Part shown: piece by piece, positions 18,510 to 27,496 of the stretch | Layout of the letters: every line of letters begins with the position of its first letter | How positions within the stretch are numbered: the stretch's first letter is position 1 | Assembly: GCF_900112605.1 (NCBI RefSeq) | Contig: NZ_FOMJ01000001.1 | Coordinates: forward strand, 750,937 to 814,936 | Source of the DNA: Thiohalospira halophila DSM 15071 | GTDB taxonomy: Bacteria > Pseudomonadota > Gammaproteobacteria > Thiohalospirales > Thiohalospiraceae | Direction of reading: 5' to 3' | Length of the DNA: 64,000 nt | The notes under the pieces: generated by a model | Seen by the model: the letters and a program-made list of their open reading frames with translations, nothing else | Database searches by the model: none | What the model was told of the DNA's origin: nothing | Made by a program: the position numbers and the translations under genes

Positions 18510-19565
18510 CTACTCCACCAACTCCCAGCTCGCGGGCGTCCCGCGGGCGATGGCCTGGCGGGCCCGCCGGCCCAGGAAGGCCTGGCGCTCCGACGGCGGC
18601 GCCCCGTAGCCCGGGCGGATGGCCCGGATGTGGTCCTCGGTGATGGTCTCACCGGCGGCGATGTCGGCCACGAAGTAGAGCGACCGGCGAAAGGCCATGC
18701 TCCCCTGCTCCGAGGGACTGCGCTCATAGCTCACCTTCCCCAGCGCCTGCCACGCCGTCCAGGCATCCCGGCACAGGGCGGCCAGCTCCGCCGGCTCCAG
18801 TGAGAAGTCGTCGTCCGGCCCGCCACCGGCCCGATCCAGGGTGAAGTGCTTCTCCACGATGGTCGCCCCCAGCGCCACGGCCGCAATGGCGGTGGTATTG
18901 TCCCGGGTATGATCGGAGAGCCCGGCCACCACGGAGAATCGCCGGGCCAGGTCCGGTAGCGTTCGCAGGTTGTACTCCGCGGGTTCCGCCGGATAGGCAC
19001 TGACGCAATGGAGCAGTGCCAGGTCGTTACACCCCGCCTCCCGCGCTGTCGCCACCGCCGTGGCAATCTCCTCGGCGTCGGCCATCCCGGTGGAGAGGAT
19101 CACCGGCTTGCCGGTGGCCGCCACGCGCTGGATGAGCTCCAGGTCCACCGCCTCGAAGGAGGCGATCTTGTAGGCGGGACAGTCCAGCCCCTCCAGGAAG
19201 TCCACCGCCGTCGCGTCGAAGGGCGAGGAGAAGGCGATGAGCCCCCGCTCCCGGGCCCGCTGGAAGAGCGCCTCGTGCCACTCCCAGGGGGTGTGGGCGC
19301 GCTCGTAGAGCTGGTAGAGGCTCTCCCCCGCCCAGCGCCCCGCCTCGATGAAGAACTCCGGCCGATCGACGTCCAGGGTCATGGTATCCGGCCGATAGGT
19401 CTGGAGCTTGATGGCATCGGCGCCCGCCTCGGCGGCCGCATCCACGATGGCCAGCGCGCGCTCCAGGCTGCCGTCATGGTTCGCCGAGAGTTCCGCCACC
19501 ATCAGGGGCGGGTGGCCGTTCCCGATGGGGCGGCCCGCGATGCTCATGGCGGTATGGGTTCGCAA
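18510..19565 (-). CDS. pseI: Pseudaminic acid synthase (NeuB family)
   Basis: Condenses a 2,4-diacetamido-trideoxy hexose with phosphoenolpyruvate to give pseudaminic acid, used on flagellin or surface glycans. It has 351 residues: a NeuB TIM barrel ([57 protein letters not shown]), then a C-terminal antifreeze-like SAF domain ([15 protein letters not shown]). The start is TTG at 19563-19565, five bases after GGGAGGAG; an ATG 18 bases inside is the alternative. None of the other pse genes is in the window. Separation from legionaminate or sialate synthase rests on overall resemblance. Confidence 0.85.
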   Translation of the reverse strand: MRTHTAMSIAGRPIGNGHPPLMVAELSANHDGSLERALAIVDAAAEAGADAIKLQTYRPDTMTLDVDRPEFFIEAGRWAGESLYQLYERAHTPWEWHEALFQRARERGLIAFSSPFDATAVDFLEGLDCPAYKIASFEAVDLELIQRVAATGKPVILSTGMADAEEIATAVATAREAGCNDLALLHCVSAYPAEPAEYNLRTLPDLARRFSVVAGLSDHTRDNTTAIAAVALGATIVEKHFTLDRAGGGPDDDFSLEPAELAALCRDAWTAWQALGKVSYERSPSEQGSMAFRRSLYFVADIAAGETITEDHIRAIRPGYGAPPSERQAFLGRRARQAIARGTPASWELVE

Positions 19566-19703
19566 GGGGGCTCCTCCCGGCTTCCTTGGCCGGCGTGGGG
19601 ACTGGCGCGCAGTATCCGGACCGCGCCGGCGATGTCAAATCAAGGAGCCCGCAAGCCGGTCCATCTGCTCGGAAATCCGGCTCCATGAACCAGCGCTCTG
19701 CGC

Positions 19704-19709
19704 TACAAT
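19704..19709 (+). promoter_or_regulatory. Putative -10 element of the epimerase gene
   Basis: GCTACAATGCG, 37 bases before the ATG, resembles the TACAATGCG before ugd. The -35 is weak. Confidence 0.3.
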
Positions 19710-19746
19710 GCGGGCCCCATACGAACAGCGGCAAGGGAGCCCACCA

Positions 19747-20754
19747 ATGCGCGTCCTGGTTACCGGCACCGCCGGCTTCATCGGCAATGCCCTCGCCCTG
19801 CGCCTGCTCGAGCGCGGCGACGAGGTCGTCGGCGTGGACAACGTCAACGCCTACTACGACCCGGTCCTCAAGGAGAACCGTCTCAACCGCGTCCGCGATT
19901 ACGACGGCTTCACCGAGGAGCGGGTGAGCCTGGAGGACCGGCCGGCGGTGGAGCGGGTCTTCCGCGAGCACCAGCCCCAGCGGGTGGTGAATCTCGCCGC
20001 CCAGGCCGGGGTGCGCTACTCCCTGGAGAATCCCCACGCCTACGTGGACGCCAACATCGTCGGCTTCACCCATATCCTGGAGGGCTGCCGCCACAACGGG
20101 GTGGAGCACCTGGTCTTCGCCAGCTCCTCCTCCGTCTACGGCGCCAACACCGAGATGCCCTTCTCGGTCCACCACAACGTGGACCACCCCCTGAGCCTCT
20201 ACGCCGCGAGCAAGAAGGCCAACGAGCTCATGGCCCACACCTATTCCCATCTCTACCGGCTACCCACCACCGGCCTGCGGTTTTTTACCGTCTACGGCCC
20301 CTGGGGCCGGCCGGACATGGCGCTGTTCCTGTTCACCAGGAAGATCCTGGCGGGCGAGCCCATCGACGTCTTTAACTACGGCAACCACCGGCGGGACTTC
20401 ACCTACATCGACGACATCGTCGAGGGGGTGCTGCGGAGCCTGGACCACCCGGCCGAGCCCAACCCCGACTGGGACGGCGCCGCCCCGGACCCGGGCACCA
20501 GCGCGGCCCCCTACCGGATCTACAACATCGGCGCCCACCAACCGGTGGAGCTCATGCGCTACATCGAGGTGCTCGAGGAGAACCTGGGCAAGAAGGCGGA
20601 GAAGAACCTGCTGCCGCTGCAGCCCGGGGATGTCCCGGACACCTACGCCGATGTCGCCGACCTCAAGGCCGACGTGGGCTACGAGCCCACCACGCCGGTG
20701 GAGACCGGCGTGGCGAACTTCGTGGCCTGGTACCGGGACTACTACCAGGTCTAG
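19747..20754 (+). CDS. UDP-glucuronate 4-epimerase-type NAD-dependent epimerase
   Basis: Extended short-chain dehydrogenase, expected to interconvert UDP-glucuronate and UDP-galacturonate (Ugd product). The open frame is longer, but homology begins at ATG 19747 ([16 protein letters not shown]), with AAGGGAGCC upstream, giving 335 residues. NAD motif GTAGFIG, serine in FASSSSVYG, catalytic tyrosine/lysine in YAASKKANE, and [18 protein letters not shown] as in capsule epimerases of this group. [12 protein letters not shown] is also typical. Related enzymes act on UDP-GlcNAc, so the substrate is an inference from motif style and the nearby ugd. Confidence 0.88.
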   Translation: MRVLVTGTAGFIGNALALRLLERGDEVVGVDNVNAYYDPVLKENRLNRVRDYDGFTEERVSLEDRPAVERVFREHQPQRVVNLAAQAGVRYSLENPHAYVDANIVGFTHILEGCRHNGVEHLVFASSSSVYGANTEMPFSVHHNVDHPLSLYAASKKANELMAHTYSHLYRLPTTGLRFFTVYGPWGRPDMALFLFTRKILAGEPIDVFNYGNHRRDFTYIDDIVEGVLRSLDHPAEPNPDWDGAAPDPGTSAAPYRIYNIGAHQPVELMRYIEVLEENLGKKAEKNLLPLQPGDVPDTYADVADLKADVGYEPTTPVETGVANFVAWYRDYYQV

Positions 20755-20773
20755 GGGCGAAGATACCCGACGA

Positions 20774-20875
20774 GTGGTGCCGGCCCCTGATGCCAGGTCG
20801 TCGGCAGCAGGGATGCTGCCGTCGAGCCGACAGGGAGGTCTTTACGGCGTACCTGGCAGCAGGGGCCGGCACCAC
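20774..20875. repeat. Structured intergenic repeat, copy D
   Basis: Outer arms 20774-20798 and 20851-20875 pair over 25 bp with one mismatch. The inner hairpin is CGGCAGCA (20802-20809) / TGCTGCCG (20814-20821) around GGGA. The core at 20822-20850 includes CGACAGGGAGGTCTTTACGG, the best match to the copy B and C cores. It lies between the convergent epimerase and cysQ genes, where it could end transcription from either side. Confidence 0.85.
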
Positions 20876-20905
20876 CCGCCCCGGGGGTACGCGAAGCCCT
20901 GAGGG

Positions 20906-21715
20906 CTACGCCTTGCCCAGGACCCGCGGCAGCGGCCCGGTCCAGGCTGGATCCAGCCGGCTGGCGGTGATGAAGTAGGGGTTGAGGATGGTCTCGCGCC
21001 AGTTGTAGGTGAGCGGCTCGAGATCGGTGTCCACCACCACGCCGCCGGCGGCGCGGACCACGGCGTGGGCGGCGGCGGTATCCCACTCCGAGGTGGGGCC
21101 CAGGCGGGGATAGAGGTCGGCGGCCCCCTCGGCCACCAGGCAGAGCTTCAGGGAACTCCCCATGCTCACCAGCTCCGCCTCGCCCAGGGCGTCCACCAGG
21201 GCCTGCACCTCCGGGGTGGCGTGGGAGCGGCTCCCCACCACCCGCCAGGGCCGGCCGGCCACCGGATCCGCCACGCGGATGGCCATGGGCGGCCGCGCCC
21301 CGTCCCGGCGGCTGGCGCCGTTGCCGTCGCCCAGGTAGGTCCGGCCCAGGGCCGGGGCGTGGACCACGCCGGCCACCGGCTCCCCCTCCTCCACTAGCGC
21401 GATATTCACGGTGAACTCGCCGTTCTTGTGGAGGAACTCCTTGGTCCCGTCCAGGGGGTCCACCACGAACAGGCGGGACCAGTGTGCGCGCTCGGCGTAG
21501 GGGATCTCCGCCCCCTCCTCGGAGAGCACCGGAATATCCGGGTAGGCCTCCGCCAGGGCCTCGGCGATGATCCGGTGGGCGGCGCGATCCGCCTCGGTGA
21601 GCGGGGAATCGTCGGCCTTGGTCTCCACCCCCTGATCCGCCCGGTGGTAGACGTCCAGGATGGCCTCGCCGGCACGGTGGGCGATGGCGTCCAGGGTTTC
21701 CAGTAGCTCGGCCAT
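20906..21715 (-). CDS. cysQ: 3'(2'),5'-bisphosphate nucleotidase
   Basis: Magnesium-dependent phosphatase of the inositol-monophosphatase fold that removes 3'-phosphoadenosine-5'-phosphate from sulfate assimilation. It has 269 residues. Metal motifs are DSPLTEADRAAH, VDPLDGTKEFLHKNGEFTVN and SEWDTAAAHAV. The start is ATG 21713-21715 (MAELLETL), with AGGAG five bases upstream; a longer frame begins with a poor TTG. It is last in a minus-strand run aroC-MFS-cysQ with gaps of 13 and 28 bases. Confidence 0.95.
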   Translation of the reverse strand: MAELLETLDAIAHRAGEAILDVYHRADQGVETKADDSPLTEADRAAHRIIAEALAEAYPDIPVLSEEGAEIPYAERAHWSRLFVVDPLDGTKEFLHKNGEFTVNIALVEEGEPVAGVVHAPALGRTYLGDGNGASRRDGARPPMAIRVADPVAGRPWRVVGSRSHATPEVQALVDALGEAELVSMGSSLKLCLVAEGAADLYPRLGPTSEWDTAAAHAVVRAAGGVVVDTDLEPLTYNWRETILNPYFITASRLDPAWTGPLPRVLGKA

Positions 21716-21743
21716 GGATGCTCCTATCGACAATGGTTTCGGT

Positions 21744-22916
21744 TCATTCTACGGCAGCCGGCGCCCGTTGGCCCATCAGCCGGGGGACCGCGAGGAGGGC
21801 GAGTATCCCCCCCAGTGCGGCCATCCCGGCAGCGCCGGCAAAGGTGACTGCCGCCCCGGCGCCATCCCAGAGCAGGCCGCCGTAGAGGCTGCCCAGCGCC
21901 CCGCCGGCGCCGAAGCCCAGGCTGGAGTAGAGCGCCTGCCCCCGGCCCTGGAGGCGGCCCCGGAAGATGCGGTGGACCAGGGCAATGGCCACGGCGTGGT
22001 AGAGGCCGAAACTCGCGGCGTGGAGGAGCTGGGCGCCCACCACCAGGGAGACGCTACCGGGAAAGAGCGCCAGGACCAGCCAGCGCAGGGTCGCCAGGGA
22101 AAAGGCGAGGACCAGCAGTGGGGTCAGGCGGAAGCGGCCCATGATCCGGTGCATCACCAGGAACATGACCACCTCCGCGGCCACGCCCAGCCCCCAGAGC
22201 AGGCCGGTGGACCAGCCACGGTAGCCGACGTCGGCCATGTAGAGGCTGAAGAAGGTGTAGTAGGGGCCGTGGCTGGCCTGCATGAGCAGGCAGGCGGCCA
22301 GGAAGGCGATGACCGCCGGTTGGCGCAGGACGCGTCCCAGTCCCTCTTCTCCCTCCCCGGTCGCGTGGGCCGGCGGCGCCTCGGGCGCGGTGAGGCTGGT
22401 CACCCAGATGGCCGCCAGCCCCAGGCCCACGGCCCAGGGGACCAGGGCGGCACCGACACTGTCCATCAGGGGCCCCAGCCCGGTGGCGGTGAGGATGAAG
22501 CCCACCGAGCCCCACAGCCGGATGTGGCTGTAGCGCGCCTCCTCCCCCCGGAGGTGGTTGAAGGTGTTGGCCTCGAACTGGGCCAGTACGGCGTTCCAGA
22601 AGAAGGAGAAGGCGAGCATCACCGCCGCCAGCGACCAGAAATCGTGAGCTGTGGGTACGAAGGCAAAGGCGGCCAGCCCCAGCAGGCTCCCGCTGCGCAC
22701 CCACGGCATGCGCCGGCCGCTGCGATCGGCCAGCCAGCCCCAGAAGTTGGGGGCGACGATCTTGGTCCCCATGACCAGGGCCATGAGGCCGCCGATCTCC
22801 GCCGAGGAGAAGGCGAGGTGGTCCAGGTAGACCGGCCAGTAGGGGACCAGCGTCCCCAGCACGGCGAAGTAGAAGAGGTAGAAGGCCGAAAGGCGGCCGT
22901 AGGGGATCCCGCTCAT
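21744..22916 (-). CDS. MFS transporter (HcaT / nucleoside-symporter-like MFS_1 group)
   Basis: A 390-residue inner-membrane protein with about twelve hydrophobic helices. The start is ATG at 22914-22916 (MSGIPYGRLSAFYLFYFAVLG), as homology does not extend upstream. The FYFAVLGTLVPYWPVYL opening and NTFNHLRGEEARYSHIRLWGSVGFI segment match the 3-phenylpropionate-transporter-like branch of MFS proteins. The substrate is unknown. It lies between aroC and cysQ. Confidence 0.82.
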   Translation of the reverse strand: MSGIPYGRLSAFYLFYFAVLGTLVPYWPVYLDHLAFSSAEIGGLMALVMGTKIVAPNFWGWLADRSGRRMPWVRSGSLLGLAAFAFVPTAHDFWSLAAVMLAFSFFWNAVLAQFEANTFNHLRGEEARYSHIRLWGSVGFILTATGLGPLMDSVGAALVPWAVGLGLAAIWVTSLTAPEAPPAHATGEGEEGLGRVLRQPAVIAFLAACLLMQASHGPYYTFFSLYMADVGYRGWSTGLLWGLGVAAEVVMFLVMHRIMGRFRLTPLLVLAFSLATLRWLVLALFPGSVSLVVGAQLLHAASFGLYHAVAIALVHRIFRGRLQGRGQALYSSLGFGAGGALGSLYGGLLWDGAGAAVTFAGAAGMAALGGILALLAVPRLMGQRAPAAVE

Positions 22917-22929
22917 GGGTCGCCCCCGT

Positions 22930-24009
22930 TCAGGAGCGGCGCGGGTCGCGTTCCGGGTTCTGGGCCCGGTGGCGCAGGGCGTGGTCGGCCAGGACCAGGG
23001 CGACCATGGCCTCGGCGATGGGAGCCGCCCGGATCCCGACACAGGGGTCGTGGCGCCCCTTGGTGACCACCTCCACCGGCTGGCCGTCGGCATCCACGCT
23101 CTGGCCCGGGATCAGGATGCTGGAGGTGGGCTTCAGGGCGATGTCCGCGGTAAGCGGCTGCCCCGAGGAGATCCCGCCGAGGACCCCGCCGGCATTGTTG
23201 GAGAGGAAGCCCTCGGGGGTCCGCTCGTCCCGGTGCTCGCTGCCGCGCTGCTCGACGCTGGCGAAGCCGGCGCCGATCTCCACCCCCTTCACGGCGTTGA
23301 TGCTCATCAGCGCACGGGCCAGGTCGGCATCCAGGCGGTCGAAGACCGGCTCACCCCACCCCGCCGGCAGACCGTGGGCCTCCACGTGGACCCGGGCCCC
23401 GATGGAATCGCCCGACTTGCGCAGGGACTGAAGGTACTCCTCGATCTCCTCGACCCGGTCGGGGTCCGGGAAGAAGAAGGGGTTCTCCGGCACCGCCGAC
23501 CAGTCCATCTGCCCGGCGGTGATCCCGCCGATCTGGGTGAGGCAGCCCTGGAGGGTGACGCCGTAGTCCCGGGCCAGCATCTGCCGCGCGACGGCCCCGG
23601 CAGCTACCCGGGTGGCCGTTTCCCGAGCCGAGGAACGCCCCCCGCCGCGATAGTCGCGGATCCCGTACTTGGCGTCATAGGAGGCATCGGCATGGCCCGG
23701 CCGATAGCGCCGGGCGATGTCCGAGTAGTCCCTGGAACGGGCATCGGTATTGCGGATGAGCAGGCCGATGGGCGTCCCGGTGGTCACCCCCTCGAAGACG
23801 CCGGAGAGAATCTCCACCTCGTCCGTTTCCCGGCGCTGGGTGACATAGCGCGACGTTCCCGGCCGGCGCCGATCCAGGTCGGCCTGGATGGTCGCCGCGT
23901 CCAGGGGGACCCCCGGGGGGCAGCCGTCGATGGTGCAGCCGATGGCCGGGCCATGGCTCTCGCCGAAGGTGGAGACGACGAAGAGTCGCCCTGTGTGATT
24001 TCCGGACAT
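22930..24009 (-). CDS. aroC: Chorismate synthase
   Basis: Last step of the shikimate pathway: 5-enolpyruvylshikimate-3-phosphate to chorismate, needing reduced FMN. It has 359 residues. Family signatures are [53 protein letters not shown] motifs in the first third, and [17 protein letters not shown]-like IALKPTSSI and [18 protein letters not shown] near the end. It heads the aroC-MFS-cysQ run and is divergent from the GGDEF/EAL gene. Confidence 0.97.
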   Translation of the reverse strand: MSGNHTGRLFVVSTFGESHGPAIGCTIDGCPPGVPLDAATIQADLDRRRPGTSRYVTQRRETDEVEILSGVFEGVTTGTPIGLLIRNTDARSRDYSDIARRYRPGHADASYDAKYGIRDYRGGGRSSARETATRVAAGAVARQMLARDYGVTLQGCLTQIGGITAGQMDWSAVPENPFFFPDPDRVEEIEEYLQSLRKSGDSIGARVHVEAHGLPAGWGEPVFDRLDADLARALMSINAVKGVEIGAGFASVEQRGSEHRDERTPEGFLSNNAGGVLGGISSGQPLTADIALKPTSSILIPGQSVDADGQPVEVVTKGRHDPCVGIRAAPIAEAMVALVLADHALRHRAQNPERDPRRS

Positions 24010-24106
24010 GCCCCCATTCTAGCGCGAAGGCGCCGCGCCGTCTCGCCGGTTTGACACCCCCCGGGCGGTGTGCGAAAACCGACCAGTCTGGATGGTTTTG
24101 GAGTCT

Positions 24107-24130
24107 CTCCAGCCCCTCGAAGGGCTGGAG
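24107..24130 (+). promoter_or_regulatory. Hairpin covering the ribosome-binding site of the GGDEF/EAL gene
   Basis: CTCCAGCCC (24107-24115) pairs perfectly with GGGCTGGAG (24122-24130) around a 6-base loop. The 3' arm supplies the only Shine-Dalgarno-like GGAGG before the ATG at 24146. If transcribed, the fold would hide the ribosome site, so translation could be controlled. Confidence 0.45.
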
Positions 24131-24145
24131 GTTATAACAAATACA

Positions 24146-26512
24146 ATGTCCGTCAATCGCACACAACTCGCCCTCGGCCTGGGGTTCGTGGGTGTCCTCA
24201 CCCTCATGGCCGTCCTGGTCCTGGTCGCAACCCTCCGGATGGGGGAGATCCACCAGCGGCTGGAGACCATCGTCGAGCACCACAACACCAAGAAGGAGCT
24301 GGTGCGGACGATGTACACCACGGCCCGGGAGCGGGTCGTCACCCTGCAGAGCCTCATCAACCAGGCCGACCCCTTTGAACGGGAGGAACTCCACCGGGAG
24401 TTCCTGGAACTGGCCTCGCACTTCATCCAGGCACGCAGCCGCTTCCGGACCATGGCACTGGATGCCACCGAGCGCCGCCTCCTGGAGGCTCAGGGGGAGG
24501 CCACCAGTCGGGTCCGCCCCCTCCATCTGCAGGCCGTGGAGCTGGCACTGTCGGGCCAGCGGGATGCCGCGCGCCGGCTCACCTTCAATCGTGGTCTGCC
24601 CGGACAGGACCAGGTACTGGGCACCCTGGAACGGCTCTCCGAACACCAGGACTCCGAGAGCGAGCGCGCCCTGGACAGCGCCTCCGCGGCCTATGCCGAG
24701 GCATGGTGGCTCCTGCTGGGTGGCGGCGGAGCTGCTCTGCTCCTCGGGGGGGTCATCGCCGCCGGGGCCCTGTTCGGGGTCAGCCGCTCCCAGCGAGAGC
24801 TGGAGCGCGAGAAGGAGCGGGTACAGACCACTCTCCACTCCATTGGCGATGGCGTCATCACCACCGATGCCGGCGGCGTCATCGACTACCTCAACCCGAC
24901 GGCGGAAGAACTCCTGGGGATCCAGGCGCAAGAGACCCTCTCCCGTCCGCTGGAGGCCATCTTCGCGCTGGAGGATGAATCCACGGGCCGGCGCCTGGAA
25001 CATCCGGTGCGCGAGGCCATGCGCGAGAACAGCACCCTCTGCTCGGCCCTGCCGTCGGCCCTGGTCCGCCCCGATGGTGAGCATCACCCCATCGAGCACA
25101 CGGCCGCACCCATCCGCGGGGATGCCGAACACGTGGTAGGGGCCGTCCTCATCTTCCGCGACGTGAGCGAGATGCGGCGCCTCTCCCGCCAGCTCTCCTA
25201 TCAGGCCAGCCACGACGCCCTCACCGGCCTCATCAACCGCCGCGAATTCGAGAGCCGCCTCCAGGGCGTCCTGGAGAGCGCCCATAACGACGGTGCCGAG
25301 CATGCCCTCTGCTACCTGGATCTGGACCAGTTCAAGCTGGTCAACGACACCTGCGGCCACGCGGCCGGTGATGAACTCCTCAAGCAGCTGGCCGAGCGCA
25401 TTCGCAGTCGAGTGCGCTCCTCCGATACCGTGGCGCGCCTGGGCGGGGACGAGTTCGGCATCCTCCTGGAGAGCTGCCCCCTGGACCGGGCGCGGACCAT
25501 CGCCGAGGAGCTCCGGGAGACGGTGCGGGTCTTTCGCTTCGTCTGGGACAACCAGTCCTTCGAGGTGGGCGTGAGCATCGGCCTGGTCCCCATCGATAGC
25601 GACAGTGGTGGCCTGGTGGGGCTGCTGGCGGCGGCCGACGCGGCCTGCTACGTCGCCAAGGATCGGGGTCGGGGGCGCATCCATGTCTATCAGAGCGACG
25701 ACGCCGACCTGGAGCGCCACCACGGGGAAATGGAGTGGGCTCAGCGCCTGCGCCTGGCGCTGGACGAAGATCGCTTCTGCCTCTACTGCCAGCCCTTCCG
25801 TACCCTGAATCCGGCGCTCGACGACGGATTCAGCGAGGTCCTTCTCCGTCTGCGCCAGGAGAACGGGGAGATCGTCCCGCCCATGGCCTTCATCCCGGCC
25901 GCGGAGCGCTACAGCCTCATGCCGGCCATCGACTACTGGGTGGTGGACCGCGTGATCCGGCTCCTGGAGAGCAGCGCCACCCCCTTTGGCGCCAAGGAAC
26001 GGCTCTCCGTGAATCTCTCCGGCCAGAGCCTCTCCGATCCCGCCACGCTTCAGCAGTTGCTGGAGCGGCTGGACGAGAGCGCAGTCGATCCACGCCGACT
26101 CTGCTTCGAGATCACCGAAACCGCTGCGGTAGCCAACCTCAGCGCCGCCAGCGAGTTCATCGGTGAGCTTCACGATCGGGGATGCTGCATCGCCCTGGAC
26201 GACTTCGGTAGCGGCCTCTCCTCCTTCGCCTACCTGAAGCACATGCCGGTGGACCTGCTGAAGATCGACGGCGCCTTCATCCGGGACATGCTGGAGGACC
26301 CCACCGACCGCGCCTTTGTGGAGTCCATCAACCAGATCGGCCACATCATGGGGATCCAGACGGTGGCGGAATTCGTGGAGAACGACGCCCTCATCGAGGC
26401 CCTGGAGGAGATGGGCATCGATTACGGCCAGGGCTTCGCCATCGGCCACCCCACGCCACTCCCGGCCGCAGAGCCGCCGCTGGAGGCGGGGGCAGACACC
26501 GCCCGGGCCTAG
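24146..26512 (+). CDS. Membrane PAS-GGDEF-EAL protein (cyclic di-GMP turnover)
   Basis: 788 residues from the ATG at 24146 (MSVNRTQLALGLGF); 26 further codons upstream overlap the hairpin and look non-coding. Transmembrane helix 1 spans about 8-28, a helical periplasmic sensor runs about 30-205, helix 2 about 208-230, then a PAS domain (VQTTLHSIGDGVITTDAGG). The GGDEF domain is intact (ARLGGDEFGILLE). In the EAL domain the signature is EVLLRL rather than EALLR, while NLSGQ, the ETA glutamate, DDFGSG, LKIDG and QGFAIGHP are kept. Both cyclase and phosphodiesterase activity are possible; EVL variants are common in this family. Expected to influence motility or attachment. Weakly spaced ribosome site. 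Confidence 0.9.
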   Translation: MSVNRTQLALGLGFVGVLTLMAVLVLVATLRMGEIHQRLETIVEHHNTKKELVRTMYTTARERVVTLQSLINQADPFEREELHREFLELASHFIQARSRFRTMALDATERRLLEAQGEATSRVRPLHLQAVELALSGQRDAARRLTFNRGLPGQDQVLGTLERLSEHQDSESERALDSASAAYAEAWWLLLGGGGAALLLGGVIAAGALFGVSRSQRELEREKERVQTTLHSIGDGVITTDAGGVIDYLNPTAEELLGIQAQETLSRPLEAIFALEDESTGRRLEHPVREAMRENSTLCSALPSALVRPDGEHHPIEHTAAPIRGDAEHVVGAVLIFRDVSEMRRLSRQLSYQASHDALTGLINRREFESRLQGVLESAHNDGAEHALCYLDLDQFKLVNDTCGHAAGDELLKQLAERIRSRVRSSDTVARLGGDEFGILLESCPLDRARTIAEELRETVRVFRFVWDNQSFEVGVSIGLVPIDSDSGGLVGLLAAADAACYVAKDRGRGRIHVYQSDDADLERHHGEMEWAQRLRLALDEDRFCLYCQPFRTLNPALDDGFSEVLLRLRQENGEIVPPMAFIPAAERYSLMPAIDYWVVDRVIRLLESSATPFGAKERLSVNLSGQSLSDPATLQQLLERLDESAVDPRRLCFEITETAAVANLSAASEFIGELHDRGCCIALDDFGSGLSSFAYLKHMPVDLLKIDGAFIRDMLEDPTDRAFVESINQIGHIMGIQTVAEFVENDALIEALEEMGIDYGQGFAIGHPTPLPAAEPPLEAGADTARA

Positions 26513-26525
26513 GCGGACCCGGCGC

Positions 26526-27377
26526 TCAGTCGCACTCCCCCACGGACTCCGGCGCGCAGGTACGACCGTCCACCCAGATGGCATTCCCCAACGGGACCCC
26601 GCTCAGGTCCACCCGCTCCAGGCGGGCGCCGCGCAGATTCGCGTAGGCCATATTGGCCCCGGCCACTCGCGCCCGGTTCAGTCGCACGCCCCGGAGATCG
26701 GTACCGAACAGACGCGCGCCCCGAAGGTTGGCACCGGCGAGGTCAGCACCCCCCATCAGGGCGAAGGAAAGATCGGCCCCTTCCAGATTGGCCCCGCGCA
26801 GATCCGCCCGCTGCAGACCGGTCTCGCGCATGCGCGAACCGCTGAGGTCCTTGCCGATGAGTTCGGCCCCGGCCCGATCGCAGTAGCTCCAGTCCACTCC
26901 CGGCGCCGGCGCCGCAGCGCAGTCCGGTGTCGGCGGCTCATCGCGAGGGGAGGCCCACCAGGCAAGACCGATGATGCCGGCCACCACGGCGGCTGCCACG
27001 CCGATGCGCCAGACACCGCGGTTTCCCTTCTCGCCGAAGGCCTGACGGTGCAGCGCCCGCATGCGTTGTCGCGCGGGGCCGACCTCCTCCCGCCGTTCCA
27101 CCTCGAAGGAAGCCGGGTCGTGTTCGACCCGTTCATCCGCCCAGCGCCGGGCCGCCTCCAGCCGCTGGAGGTTGTAGGGGTCGGAGAGATCGGCCTGCAG
27201 GACCTCCGGGACCAGCTCGTCGGCCCAGTCGTCCACTCGGCCCCATTCCTCACCGTCGGGGCTGACCGAATCCTCCCGGCGGACCCGCCCCAGGAGGATC
27301 CAGCGCTGGATCTGCCCCGCCGGGAAGGGCCCCTCGGCCACACCGTCCCGCCATAGATACCAGATGGGATGTTCCAT
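26526..27377 (-). CDS. GYF-like plus pentapeptide-repeat membrane protein
   Basis: 283 residues from ATG 27375-27377 (MEHPIWYLWRDG). Residues about 5-50 (WYLWRDGVAEGPFP..EEWGRV) resemble the GYF_2 domain, a peptide-binding fold. A basic linker (about 85-120) precedes a single transmembrane helix (about 123-143). A cysteine-containing region and pentapeptide repeats (A-D/N-L-x-x, for example ADLRGANLEGADLSFALMGG) follow at about 175-260. Topology would put the repeats outside and the GYF-like domain inside, or the reverse. The C-terminus has two cysteines that could form a disulfide. Function unknown. Confidence 0.75.
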   Translation of the reverse strand: MEHPIWYLWRDGVAEGPFPAGQIQRWILLGRVRREDSVSPDGEEWGRVDDWADELVPEVLQADLSDPYNLQRLEAARRWADERVEHDPASFEVERREEVGPARQRMRALHRQAFGEKGNRGVWRIGVAAAVVAGIIGLAWWASPRDEPPTPDCAAAPAPGVDWSYCDRAGAELIGKDLSGSRMRETGLQRADLRGANLEGADLSFALMGGADLAGANLRGARLFGTDLRGVRLNRARVAGANMAYANLRGARLERVDLSGVPLGNAIWVDGRTCAPESVGECD

Positions 27378-27496
27378 CACCTGCCCTTGAGTTTTACGCC
27401 TGGACGCCGCCAATATGCGGGAATCACTTCCTACCACGCAGCATAGGTCCCCGCGGCGCCGGAAACCAGCACCCGGGACCCTACGCGGGAGTTGCC

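Noticed and set aside
4741..20875. Integron attC sites, CRISPR, or simple rho-independent terminators as the explanation of the structured repeats.
   Set aside because: No integrase, cassette array, regular spacing or T-runs; the asymmetric core and inner hairpin do not fit terminators, though a terminator function for copies A and D remains possible.
24068..24145. Upstream start of the GGDEF/EAL gene giving 26 extra residues.
   Set aside because: The extra codons cover the hairpin, and the membrane helix begins right after the internal ATG at 24146.
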